From Akkermansia muciniphila (GTDB lineage: Bacteria; Verrucomicrobiota; Verrucomicrobiia; Verrucomicrobiales; Akkermansiaceae): a DNA stretch of 37,754 nt. Shown here in pieces: positions 22,125-32,368 of this stretch. Location: the NCBI GenBank assembly GCA_945860285.1, contig CAMAQB010000030.1, forward strand, positions 1 to 37,754, given 5' to 3'. Below the pieces are notes generated by a model. That model did not search any database. It saw only the letters and a list, made by a program, of their open reading frames with translations, and was not told the origin of the DNA. Within the stretch, counting starts at the first letter, position 1. Every line of letters starts with the position of its first letter. Both the position numbers and the translations under genes were made by a program.

Positions 22125-23258
22125 ATGTCAAAATTCCGCATTCCCTTCCATAGGGTGAACTGGGTCACCAGCACCTTCTTAATCGGCACTTTCCTCATCG
22201 CCATCACCGTGGTGCCATGGTACATCCTGAAATTCGAACAGTCCTGGTTTCAATGGGCGATGTTCGCCTTCATGGTGCCGGCCACCGCGATGAGCATCAC
22301 GCTTGGCTATCATCGCCTCTTTTCCCATTTGTCCTTCAAGGCAAAGTGGCCGGTGAAACTTTTCACGCTGATCTTCGGTGCCTGTGCGTTTGAGAATTCG
22401 TGCCTCGACTGGAGTTCGGACCACCGCACGCACCACAAGCACGTCGATCACGATGAAGATCCCTACGACATTTCCAAAGGCTTTCTCTGGGCTCACATCG
22501 GCTGGCTGATGTTCAAACTCCGCCCCGAGCACCCCGGACAGAACGTCAATGACTTGCTGAAGGAAAAACTGGTGATGTGGCAGCACCGCCACGTGCAATG
22601 GATTGCCTTTTTGGTCGGCATCGTTGGTCCCACCGTTCTGGGCGGACTTTACAATCACTATTTCACCGATCTCCCTGTTTGGCAGGGCGCCCTCGGCGGC
22701 TTCCTGATTGCCGGGGTGCTCCGCGTGGTGGTGGTGCAGCACTCCACCTTCTTCATCAACTCCCTCTGCCACACGATCGGCAAACGCCCTTATTCCACGA
22801 AACATTCCGCCCGCGACAGTGTGATCATGGCCGTTTGCACATTTGGCGAAGGTTATCACAACTACCACCACGAGTTCCAGCACGACTACCGGAATGGGGT
22901 CAAACCATGGCAGTGGGACCCCACAAAATGGACCATTTGGACGCTTTCGAAAATCGGCCTGACCTCGAACCTGCGCCGGGTTGCCGATTCGAAAATCCTG
23001 CTCGCGGAAATGGGTGAAGCACGGCTGCGCGCGGAGGAAAAACTCGCCGCCCTGAACGCCGCCCATCCCACCATGACCGAGCGCGGCCACTTGATGCTCC
23101 ACGAGCTGTGCTTGAAACTCTCGAAGAATTACCACGAGCTGGAAAAATCCATCGCCGATCGCGTCGACATCTCCCGTCAGACTTTGTTGCGCTGGGAAGC
23201 CGAAACCCGCGAACTGGCGAAATACGTGCAATCAATCAGGAAGCTCATGCCGGCCTGA
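22125..23258 (+). CDS. Acyl-CoA delta-9-type fatty acid desaturase with C-terminal extension
   Basis: A 377-residue membrane di-iron desaturase. The histidine boxes are HRLFSH (63-68), HRTHHKH (100-106) and EGYHNYHH (about 243-250). Four hydrophobic segments flank them in the usual order. The core ends near residue 285; beyond KIGLTSNLRRV there is an additional helical, charged region of about 90 residues (EARLRAEEKLAALNAAHP, then ELCLKLSKNYHELEKSIADR) that ordinary bacterial desaturases lack. It may be a coiled-coil partner site. The ATG at 22125 follows a 116-base gap after the exonuclease gene. Confidence 0.9.
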   Translation: MSKFRIPFHRVNWVTSTFLIGTFLIAITVVPWYILKFEQSWFQWAMFAFMVPATAMSITLGYHRLFSHLSFKAKWPVKLFTLIFGACAFENSCLDWSSDHRTHHKHVDHDEDPYDISKGFLWAHIGWLMFKLRPEHPGQNVNDLLKEKLVMWQHRHVQWIAFLVGIVGPTVLGGLYNHYFTDLPVWQGALGGFLIAGVLRVVVVQHSTFFINSLCHTIGKRPYSTKHSARDSVIMAVCTFGEGYHNYHHEFQHDYRNGVKPWQWDPTKWTIWTLSKIGLTSNLRRVADSKILLAEMGEARLRAEEKLAALNAAHPTMTERGHLMLHELCLKLSKNYHELEKSIADRVDISRQTLLRWEAETRELAKYVQSIRKLMPA

Positions 23259-23406
23259 GTGCCGCTTGAGGCGAAAACAAGTTGAAGCTCAGCCGGCCAT
23301 CAACCGATTGGTGCGGAGGTGTTGGACCGAACTCCGCGAAAACGGGTCTTGACTTCACCTCACAGGCTGGGACGATTTGCAGGGTCCCCCATACACCACG
23401 CATCGC

Positions 23407-24639
23407 ATGAACAAACCTCAGCAACCGGTTAGCTTCTCACCTCAGCAGCAGCAGTTCGCCTTCAAGATTCGCAAGGAAGTCGAGCAGTCGGTCCAGGCCC
23501 TGCAACAAGGAAGACTGGACGAAGCCATCAACGGCCTGCAAACCACCCTGAACAGTCACAAACCGGATGTTCCGGGCCATGACCTTGTCACGCACAACCT
23601 GTTGGTGGCCTGCAAAAGAAAAATCGAACAATTGCTGGCCGCAGGCGACCATGCCGGCACGACGCCCTACATCAATCTTGTGCTGTCATTGCAACCGCGC
23701 GGGCAACTGGCGAACGACCGCGATTTCCGCAGCGGATTTGCCGACAGCCTCCACGGGTTGGGCATTTGTTATGCGGACCATTTTCTCTTCGAAGCGGCCT
23801 CGCTGTGCTTTCGCAAGGCGATTTCGATCAATCCATGTCCGACCTATCACAACGATCTCTCGTTCGCGCTTTCGGCCATCGGTTTGCCGGGGAAACTGAC
23901 CGACTACGCCCCGGCCATGGAGCCGAAACAACTGGGCCAGCACATGTTCATTTCATGCATGCCGAAAAGCGGATCGACGTTTCTGAAAAATGTCATCTGC
24001 AGGATAACCGGCTACAAGGACTGCTTCTTTTTTCACGCCCACGGTCAGAACGAACATGATCTTTATCTGCCGCCGCTGCTGAAATTTTCGATGAAAAACA
24101 CCGTGACCCAGCAACACAGCCGGGCTTCGCACGCCAACATCCAGATGATGCAGGCATTCGACATCAAACCCATCGTGCTGGTGCGCAATGTTTTCGACGT
24201 GGTGGTCAGCCAGTTGGACTTTTACAAGGGGCCCGCGCGAATCAACACGTACCATCAGGGCGGATTTGAAAACCTGGACGACGAACAAAAGATCGATCTG
24301 ATCATTGATAATTTCGTGCCGTGGCATCTCCAGTTCCACGCCTCTTGGCTGGATGCGGAAGCCCGGCAGCGCTTGCCGATTTTTTGGCTCACATACGAAA
24401 CGTTGATCGCCGACAAACCACTTGCGGTTGAAAAAGTGCTCGAGTTTTACGGCTTGAAATACAGCCGGGAAGTCATCGCGAAAACCATCGAGGCCGTGGA
24501 GGCCGACTCGCGCAAAAACCTTTTCAACAAAGGTGTTTCCGGTCGAGGCAAGACCGGGTTGAGCGAAGCGCAGAAAGAGCGCATCCGATCGCTGACACGC
24601 CACTACCCGTCCGTGGATTTCAGCCTGATTGGTTTGTAG
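23407..24639 (+). CDS. TPR-like region fused to a sulfotransferase domain
   Basis: A 410-residue cytosolic-looking protein. Residues 1-170 are helical repeats reminiscent of TPR motifs (QALQQGRLDEAINGLQTTLN and FLFEAASLCFRKAISINPCP). A sulfotransferase domain follows: the 5'-phosphosulfate loop CMPKSGSTFLKNV (Pro186 to about Val195), the 3'-phosphate element IVLVRNVFDVVVSQ, and the C-terminal VSGRGKTGLSEAQ, a variant of the RKGxxGDWK-type loop. PAPS-dependent transfer of sulfate to a carbohydrate or lipid is the family role; the acceptor is unknown. Its position before a giant surface protein could mean modification of extracellular material, but this is speculation. Confidence 0.82.
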   Translation: MNKPQQPVSFSPQQQQFAFKIRKEVEQSVQALQQGRLDEAINGLQTTLNSHKPDVPGHDLVTHNLLVACKRKIEQLLAAGDHAGTTPYINLVLSLQPRGQLANDRDFRSGFADSLHGLGICYADHFLFEAASLCFRKAISINPCPTYHNDLSFALSAIGLPGKLTDYAPAMEPKQLGQHMFISCMPKSGSTFLKNVICRITGYKDCFFFHAHGQNEHDLYLPPLLKFSMKNTVTQQHSRASHANIQMMQAFDIKPIVLVRNVFDVVVSQLDFYKGPARINTYHQGGFENLDDEQKIDLIIDNFVPWHLQFHASWLDAEARQRLPIFWLTYETLIADKPLAVEKVLEFYGLKYSREVIAKTIEAVEADSRKNLFNKGVSGRGKTGLSEAQKERIRSLTRHYPSVDFSLIGL

Positions 24640-25071
24640 GAATCGTCTCGGAGTCGCGCGCATGCTTGCCGGGTCTACTAACGAAGTAGTGGGACGGCCT
24701 GCCACGATTGTGGCGGACCAAATAAACGATCCAATGTTGGACCGGGTTGAACCCGAGTTCCAAAGTGAACACCAAAAGTGCGGGCGATTTTAACCACTGA
24801 CGCACTGAATTCCACTGAAAACGCGCAGTGGGAGGGCTGCGAATCAATCACTGTATTATGCTTTTGAATTTTTACAGTGGGCTCAGCGGTTCTCAGTGTA
24901 TCAGTGGTTTTTAGGCATTAATCCATCATGCAACTTCGGTTTTCGGGTTGAATTGAGGTCATTTTGACAAAAATTGTCTTGACGACACAACTTTCTATTT
25001 CTAGCAATGAAATCGTTACCACAACCCTTCTAGTGTTCAACACGAAAAACAAACTCTCTATCAAAAAAACC
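24640..25071. other. Non-coding gap with a foldback repeat before the giant protein
   Basis: 432 bases without a credible gene. It contains the foldback element at 24791-24912 (separate entry) and an AT-rich upstream region for the gene at 25072. TTGACG at 24979-24984 followed after 17 bases by TAGCAA is a weak possible promoter. An open frame runs from 24964, but it starts with residues unlike a signal peptide, so 25072 is used for the gene. Confidence 0.5.
24791..24912. repeat. Foldback (MITE-like) repeat
   Basis: AACCACTGACGCACTGA at the left end is the inverted counterpart of TCAGTGTATCAGTGGTT at the right end (two mismatches in 17). The match continues more weakly for about 10 more bases. 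Inside lie two further perfect hairpins: CCACTG/CAGTGG (24812-24831) and CACTGTA/TACAGTG (24849-24879). Sequences of the form CACTGA..CACTGA are in my memory frequent in intergenic repeats of several phyla. No coding capacity is present, so any mobility would depend on a transposase elsewhere. Confidence 0.6.
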
Positions 25072-28000
25072 ATGAATACCAAACGTGTCGCTGCGCGCAG
25101 CAGCAAATCCCGTCAAAACTCCACAGTTACGCTCCCCGGATTCGTTTTGTGGAAGTCCGTCCTCCATGCTACAGCCATGACCGCACTTACAGGTCATCTC
25201 AACGCGGCCACCGTTAATTTTGCCTCGGTGCAAACCACCCAAAACGGAACCTGGCGCACTGCGGGTGTGGTCAAGGCCTACGACTTGGACGGCGACAATG
25301 TGCTGGGGACTGATGGCTACTGGCTGGTCGGCAACAACGGCTCCCAGTCGGTGCCCAGCTATGTGGATGCGTTCACCAAGACCGGAAGTATCTAAGGCGG
25401 CAATGGCAGTTATTACACTGTCGATAATCCGGCGAACCCGGGCAACACCACGAATCCCGGCACCACGACCCCGGCATCCAACAGCGAAGTGTTGAAATTC
25501 ACCTTCACCGGTGCCCCGCCCTCCACCGTGCGCCTCGGTGTGATGATCGACGCGCTCGACAACGCATATTTCAATCCGAGCAGTGTGATCATCAAATTGA
25601 ATGGAAGTGTCGTCGGCACCGTCGTGACTTCGGATCCAATCTATCGGGACCGCAACCCGGACTGGGTGTTTTGGGATGTAGAAAACGCCACGGCTGGCGA
25701 TGAGATTGTCATCACCGGGGTCTCCCCCAGCAACCAGGTGACGCTGACGGCGTTCTCCTTCGATAACGTGAGTGCACCGCCCCTGATCTGGAACGCAGGA
25801 TCGAACGGCAACTGGAGTGACGACACATGGACCGAAGCATTACCGGTTTTCCCGGATGGCACCGTAAAATCGCGCATCGATACCGGGTTCACCGTGACGG
25901 TGGATGGCAGTCGGTCAACCCAGCAACTCACTCTGGAAAACCAGGGGAAAATCATCATTCCCACTGGCAACAGTCTCACGGTTTCCGGATCCTTGTCGGT
26001 CGCTCCGGTGGCCTCGGGTTCCGGCGTGACGCTTGCCGACGACTCGTTGCTTTCCGCCCTGAGCGGTTCCATTGATTCCGCCAGCGTCAGTGGTGATGCC
26101 ACCATCAACGTGACCGGTGCGTTGGGAACGCTGACAATTCCCTCATATATCGCGAGCGCCGCTTCATCGTTGAGCAAAGGCGGTGCGGGCATGCTGGCAT
26201 TGACAAACGCGGCGAACGTCCCCGATCCGCTGGCCAACATCTCGGCGCTGACCCTTGGCGGAGGCAAGCTGAAGCTAACTGGTGCGGCAAGCCAGAGTTC
26301 GAGCGTTGGTCTCCTCGGTTCGATCTTCCTCAGCACCACGGACAATGACGTGCCGATGAATCTTGACGGTTCCGGTTACGCCAGTTCAAGCGGCCGGGTT
26401 TTTACAGGCGACAAGCCCAACACCGTTCTCGCGCTCGCTTCCGAAGCGGGTCAGGATGTCGTTCTCACCGGTGAAATCAACAATTGGAACGGATTCCCCC
26501 AGTCCAGCTACGGCGATCATTTCGTCACGGCCTTCAGCGGCACATTCACACCGGCGGAAAGCGGCGATCACAACTTTCGTTGGGACAACGACGACCGCGG
26601 ATTGATGTACATCGATATGGACAACAACGGCGTGTTCGATGCCAGTGACAAGGTTGGCAATTATGATTGGAGTTCCAACGGCACCAAAAATCTGACTGCC
26701 GGCGTGGCCTACAGTGTCATCTTCATGGCCCAGGAGCATGGCGGTGGTGAAAGTGTGAACTGGATGTTCACCACCCCGAGCCTCAGCGAACGCCGGGTCA
26801 ACCCTTCCGATCCCGCCCAGACCGGCATGTGGAACGCCGTGCAAACCACGAATGCGGCCATCAACCTGACCGGCAAAACCGTTCAAGTGAACGCAAACAC
26901 GGAACTACAACTCATCACCAACACCGCGCCGGTCATTCCCGTGGTGAATATCTCGAACGGCGTGCTCACCCTTGGCGGCAGCGCGCCGTCCTTCACCATT
27001 TCCAGCACGAACATCGACGGCGCAGCCACCACGGCTGGCTATTCCAGCGGCAAGACTGTGATGCTCGGTCCAATCGCAGGTAACAATGCTACTACTTCCT
27101 TCGTTAAAGGCGGCACAGGGAATCTCTTTCTGAATGCCGGAAACACTGGACTTGGCAATGCGACCTTCGATGTGCAGGCCGGCAAGCTGAACGCCCTCGT
27201 TTCCTCTGACCTTGGAGGCTCGAGTGCCATGCAGCTTTCCGGAGGCTCCCTGTTGCTTTCCAGTTCCGGCGGCAATCAAGCCTACGATATTGCCACAACC
27301 GTCACCCAGAACAGCGGGATCACCGTTGGCAAAACCACGGGGGGAGCAAATGGACCGCTCACCGTCACCCTGGGTTCGCCCGCACGGTTGTTAACCGTCC
27401 AAAACAACAAAACGCTGACATTGAATGCGACGGGCAATTATTCGCTCAACCTCAACAATAGTCTGGTCTTCCAGGACAATGCGCAGATGAACGTCAGCGG
27501 CGCGGGAGTGAATATCAACATCGTCGGTGCAAGCACGCTTTCTATGGGCAACGGTTCCTCGCTGACCCTCGACTCCGGCACCATGACCACCGACCACCCT
27601 GTCAGTGTTCACAACCTGAACCTGAATGGCGGTGCGCTCGCACTCAACGGAGCCGGAGCCAACAAGAGTCTTCACGTCAACGGCACGCTGACCGTCAACA
27701 ACGCCGCCACCAACCTTGATCTCACCGGAGGGGCTCTTCTCACCACGGCGGGCAATGCCACAATCAACCTAGTCAATGGAACCATCACCACCGACTCCGC
27801 TTTGAGCGTCGGCAATTTGACTGTGGAAAGCGGCGGCACCCTGAACCGTACGGGTGTCGGTGCCAATGGCGATGTATCGGTCGGAGACAGACTTCGCCTG
27901 GTGAACAAGAACTTCAACACCACCGGCTCCACACTCAGCGTCGGCAATCGGATCGAGTTGGAAAACTCCACCCTGACATCCGGAAGCAACCTCTCGCTCA

Positions 28001-31000
28001 ACTCGATTTGGTTGAACAGCAACAGCGTCCTCAACCCCGGTGCGATCACGACGGTCAAGGACATCATCGAGGTTTACAATGGCGCGACGGTCAATTTCAC
28101 GGGCAATACCCTGAACCTCACCAACCGCTTCAGGCTGGAGAACAATGCCACGCTGATCATCGACAGTCCCCTGACCCTCAACGGGACGCTCGAAGTTTAC
28201 AGCAATTCGCTGGTGGATTTCAAGACCCATGCGTTGACGACCAACTATCAGAATGTCCACATCAACGGCAACTCCGAGTTGAAAGCTCCAAATTCAGGCT
28301 CCTTGGACATCAACTATCTGCAAATTTGGGACGGTGGCAAACTGAATGTGCCCGGCGTGCGGATTCGTGACGCCGTTTGGCTCGGCAGCAGGACGACGGC
28401 CGCTTTCAACATCACCGAAGAAAACCCCGGCAAGCGGCTGGAAGCACACCAGGGCGGAGTCGATGATTATGGCACCAACCGCCATGTCTATCTAACCGGC
28501 ACCAATGCCTACACCGGTGAAACGCAGATGCACGATGCCACGGTGCTGGTGGCGCAACAGGGGGTCGGTCTGCCGAATGCTTCGATGGTGCGCTTCTACA
28601 ACGGAGTGCTTGGCACAAATGGCGTTTTCGCCCGGGAAATCGGCGATGGCATCGACGGCGGCGGTCTCGGCCGGGTGCGTTTCAGCAGCTGGGGCGGTTT
28701 TGCGGCATTCGGCGGATCGCTCACGGTTTCGCTGATCACTGCCAACCCCGGCAACCGGATCGACTGGAGCAGCTATGACAACGGCTTCAATGACCAGGGC
28801 TTACGCCTCGGCGCGTCCTTCGATACCCACGATGTCACGATCACAAATCCGATCTACATCAGTCAAGGCATCCACATCGAAGCCCGCAGCTCGCAGCATC
28901 TCGGCATTTTGTCAGGCAATCTCACGGGCAGTGGCGATTTCAACAAGAACGAGGGCAAGGGCACGCTTGTCTTATCCGGCAATAACAGCGGCTACAACGG
29001 CAACATCCACATCCGCCGCGGCGCGCTGGATGTCGGCACCAACGGGGTCGGTCTGGGCGGCACCAATGTGGTCTATCTCCGTCATGATACAGGCGATGCG
29101 TGGAACTGGAATGCCTCGATCATTCAGGCCAACGGCACCCTGAACAAGAACATCGGCCAGGGCGCTGGTGAGTTCTTCTGGGACGAGGAGGGCGGTGGTT
29201 TCGCCGCTCGTGGGGGCAATCTCTCCGTAACCCTTGAAGGCGGGGCGACGCTCGACTGGGGCAACGACAATGCCGGTTTCAATGGTCGCCAACTCATGTT
29301 TGGTTCAACCACTGCGGACAGCGTGGTCACCCTGACCAACAACTTGAATGGCGCGAATGGCTACCGCCGCATCACCGTGATCGACAACCCGAACTCAGCC
29401 AACGACAAAGCGATCCTATCCGGAGCCCTCACCGACTTCCGCGGTTTTGAGCTGCGCGGCGGCGGTGTGCTGGAAATCCCGCATGATTTCACCGACATCC
29501 ACGACGACCAGCTTCGCACGTATGAGACATCCCGACTTCGTGTCCTCGGCAACCTGCGGGCGGGCACCGAGGATACCAGCGCGGATCCTCGCTATGTGCC
29601 GAGCGGGGCCTTCAACGACCTCGAAATCAACAGCGGCAATCTCTACGTCACCGGGAACGTGCAAGCCAACTACTTCTATAGCGGCGGCGCAGCGGACAGC
29701 CAGGTGCAGATCCTCGGCAATGTGGCGCTACGGCATCGCTGGATCCATGACCGCGGCACCGCGCATGTCGTCGGCAACTTGAGCATGGGCGCAGAACACC
29801 TCAACGTGCGGGAAGGCGGAACCATGATCATTGACGGGAACGCCCGCATCGGCGCGCCGAATGGCAACTCGGCGGACCGGAATGTCTATGCGGAGAGTGG
29901 CGGAGCCATCACGTTCAACGGTCCCCTGCAGGCCAGCTATCTCCAATCGAATGGCCAGAACGGCACGCGGTCTTCCTCCGTCCGCATCAACAGCACTGCG
30001 ATGATCGGCAACAACGGCAGCGGCAATGTTTACTTCAACGGCGAGAACATGAATCTCGGCGGCGTGCTTGATGGCAGCGGCACCGTGAATGCCAACTACG
30101 TGGAATTCCACAACATGGCCAGCCTCGGCGGCACGCTCACGCTCAACGTGAACGATCGGATCGAGTTCCTTGGCAGCAACAGCGTCCTGGCCCCCGGCAA
30201 CAGTGCCGGCACGCTCACCGTCAACGGCAATCTCCAACTCAACGGTGGGGCCCACTACGAATGCGATGGTGGCGACCTGGTGGACAGCAACGTCGGCACC
30301 CTGACAGCGGGTGAGGGTTGGAATCTGGACTTGATGTCCGGTGGCGCCGAGATCAGCGCGGGCGGCAGCATGGTCCTTTTCACCTATGAAAACCTGGGTA
30401 ACTTCGACCTTACCCCAAACATCGACGTTTCCGCCCTTATCGAAGAAGGATGGCTGCCAGGAAACTTCGACACCGGAACCTTGACGCTGACAGCCGATGC
30501 CGGCGTGGTGACCTTGCACGGACTGCAAAGTTCCGCACTCCCACAATCAGCATTCGAAAGCTGGATCGCTGGAAAAGGGTTGACCGGCAATGATGCTCTT
30601 CCCGGCGCCAATCCTGACGGTGACGACTTGAACAATCTCGGCGAGTTTGCATTCAATGGTAATCCCGACGATGGCAGCGACCAAGGCATGCTCCATTTCG
30701 AGACCAAGGACAACAATTCCGACAGCATGAAAGAACTCACCTTCACCGTCGCGGTTCGTCGCTCGAATGTTGGATTCGCTGCGGACGGAAACAACGCCCA
30801 GTCAGCAACCTCAGCCATCGATGGTGTGCTCTACACGATTGAGGCGGATACCGACCTCCAGGGCGTTTGGAACAGCGCGGTCACGTATCTTGGCAAATCA
30901 GACAACCCTCCCGCAGGCAGCGGATTGGGCAGTTTGAGCGGCACCGATTGGGAATACCGGACATTCTCCTCATTCAACGGACTACCGAACACCGGATTCA

Positions 31001-31029
31001 TCCGCGGCAAGGCGGTGGAAGCACCTTGA
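25072..31029 (+). pseudogene. Giant secreted beta-helix/PA14 protein interrupted by an in-frame TAA
   Basis: One frame of 1985 codons, broken only by TAA at codon 108 (25393-25395). The first part has a signal peptide (LHATAMTALTGHLNAA). The text flows across the stop: AFTKTGSI, stop, GGNGSYYTVDNPAN. The body is very rich in Gly, Asn, Thr and Ser, with repeats such as LTVNNAATNLDLTGGALLTT that suggest a long beta-helix like autotransporter-associated strand repeats. A PA14-like module covers about 410-575 (FSGTFTPAESGDHNFRWDND). The last 160 residues hold SWIAGKGLTGNDALPGANPD, then DGDDLNNLGEFAFNGNPDD, a C-terminal region common in Verrucomicrobia. Adhesin or surface-layer roles are inferred. 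If the stop is real, only 107 residues are made unless the stop is read through or a TTG restart at 25489 is used, which would lack a signal peptide. Confidence 0.75.
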
Positions 31030-31081
31030 TGTTCGATCAGCCTGGCGGATCTCGTTGATTGCGAAAAGATCGCATAGACAT

Positions 31082-31099
31082 GGGGGCCTGATGGTCCCC
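31082..31099. repeat. Hairpin downstream of the giant gene
   Basis: GGGGGCC, loop TGAT, GGTCCCC: a 7-bp stem with one G-T pair, 52 bases past the giant gene's stop. No T-run follows, so it is at most a weak terminator. The remainder of 31030-31279 shows nothing that I recognise. Confidence 0.3.
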
Positions 31100-31279
31100 G
31101 TGCGACTGCCGTTTCTGTCATGGTGAAAACTACCGGCCCAAGCAGGCGTGAGCCAGCAAGCCTTGGACTCACTCGGCGACCTCTACAAACCTCTTTTCAG
31201 GCTTTCCCCGGTCTCATTCTATTTGGCTCAGCTAAGCGCTTGCGGGTGATTCCTCCTTGTCAACGTCAGTCTTTTTCGA

Positions 31280-32350
31280 TTGGCTGCTTGCGTGGATGCG
31301 AGACTGCAAGAACTGATTTCCGGAGCTTTTGCCACCGGGGCCACGGATGTGTTCTTGATGGAAGGAGAAGCACCGCGTTTGCGGATCAATGGCACCGTGG
31401 TCGAAGTCGACCAGGGACCAGCCGATCAAGAGGCATTGCGGCAATTGTGGTTGGAATGTCGCGCCGACCCCGATGCCGACCTGGATCACGATGCCAGCCT
31501 CGATGTCCCCGGCTGCGGGCGGCTCCGCGTGAATTTTTTCAAATCGCTCGGCCGACTGGCGCTGGCGATCCGACCGATCCGACGTGAGGTTCCCGGTTTC
31601 GCCGAACTCATGCTGCCCGAAAGCCTGCTGTCATCGTGGATGGCCTATCGCTCGGGCCTGATTCTGGTCACCGGACCCACAGGATCAGGCAAGTCGACCA
31701 CCCTCGCCGCCTGCCTGCAATGGGCGAACCTCCATCAAAGCCGCCACATTGTCACCATCGAGGATCCGATCGAATATCTATTCGCGAACGAGCAAAGTTT
31801 TTTTTCCCAGCGCGAGGTCAGGCGCGACACCGCGGATTTCAGCTCCGCCTTGCGCGCTGCTTTGAGGCAGAGTCCAGATATCATCCTGGTCGGGGAAATC
31901 CGCGATCCTGAGACGGCGGCGATCGCCCTGCGCGCGGCGGAAACCGGCCATTTGGTGCTCTCGACCTTGCACAGCTCGGGGGTGGCCGACACCCTGGAGC
32001 GCCTCGCCCACATCCTCGATGCGAACTCGCAAAACACCGGCGCGGCGGAAATGCTCTCCCAGCAACTGATCGGCATCATTTCGCAGCAGTTGTTGCCCAC
32101 ACTGCAGGGATCACAGATGCCGGTATTGGAATTCATGCAAAACGAAGGCGCCAGCCGACCCTGGATCGCCGCACGACGCCACGCGGAAATTCATGATCAC
32201 ATCACCCGCACCGGCGATGGGGTGACGGCAAAATCGTTCCTGCAATCGCTGGTCGCCGCGGTGAACGACGGCATGATCGACGCATCACTCGCCCGCTCCG
32301 CCGCCGGACGACCGCAGGATTTCGATCGTGCGATGCGCGGCATTGTTTGA
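31280..32350 (+). CDS. PilT-like pilus/secretion ATPase 1
   Basis: A 356-residue ATPase of the PilT/GspE family. The N-terminal PAS-like half (ATGATDVFLMEGEAPRLRIN) precedes the RecA-like core with Walker A GPTGSGKST (about 131-139), the Asp box TIEDPIEYLF, Walker B DIILVGEIRDPETA with the catalytic Glu, and the His box TGHLVLSTLHSS. PilT-type hexamers power pilus retraction or related gliding and secretion machinery (family knowledge). The start is a TTG at 31280; the in-frame GTG at 31292 is equally possible, as neither has a good ribosome binding site. It is followed after 18 bases by a second PilT-like gene. Confidence 0.88.
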   Translation: MAACVDARLQELISGAFATGATDVFLMEGEAPRLRINGTVVEVDQGPADQEALRQLWLECRADPDADLDHDASLDVPGCGRLRVNFFKSLGRLALAIRPIRREVPGFAELMLPESLLSSWMAYRSGLILVTGPTGSGKSTTLAACLQWANLHQSRHIVTIEDPIEYLFANEQSFFSQREVRRDTADFSSALRAALRQSPDIILVGEIRDPETAAIALRAAETGHLVLSTLHSSGVADTLERLAHILDANSQNTGAAEMLSQQLIGIISQQLLPTLQGSQMPVLEFMQNEGASRPWIAARRHAEIHDHITRTGDGVTAKSFLQSLVAAVNDGMIDASLARSAAGRPQDFDRAMRGIV

Positions 32351-32368
32351 TTCCATCGCAACACCCTC

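Noticed and set aside
25393-25395. Genome-wide reassignment of TAA to a sense codon
   Set aside because: TAA ends several normal genes here, for example the DUF1080 gene (9642-9644), heme lipoprotein 2, the pseudopilin and the second PilT-like gene, each with no conserved sequence beyond. A global recoding is therefore unlikely.
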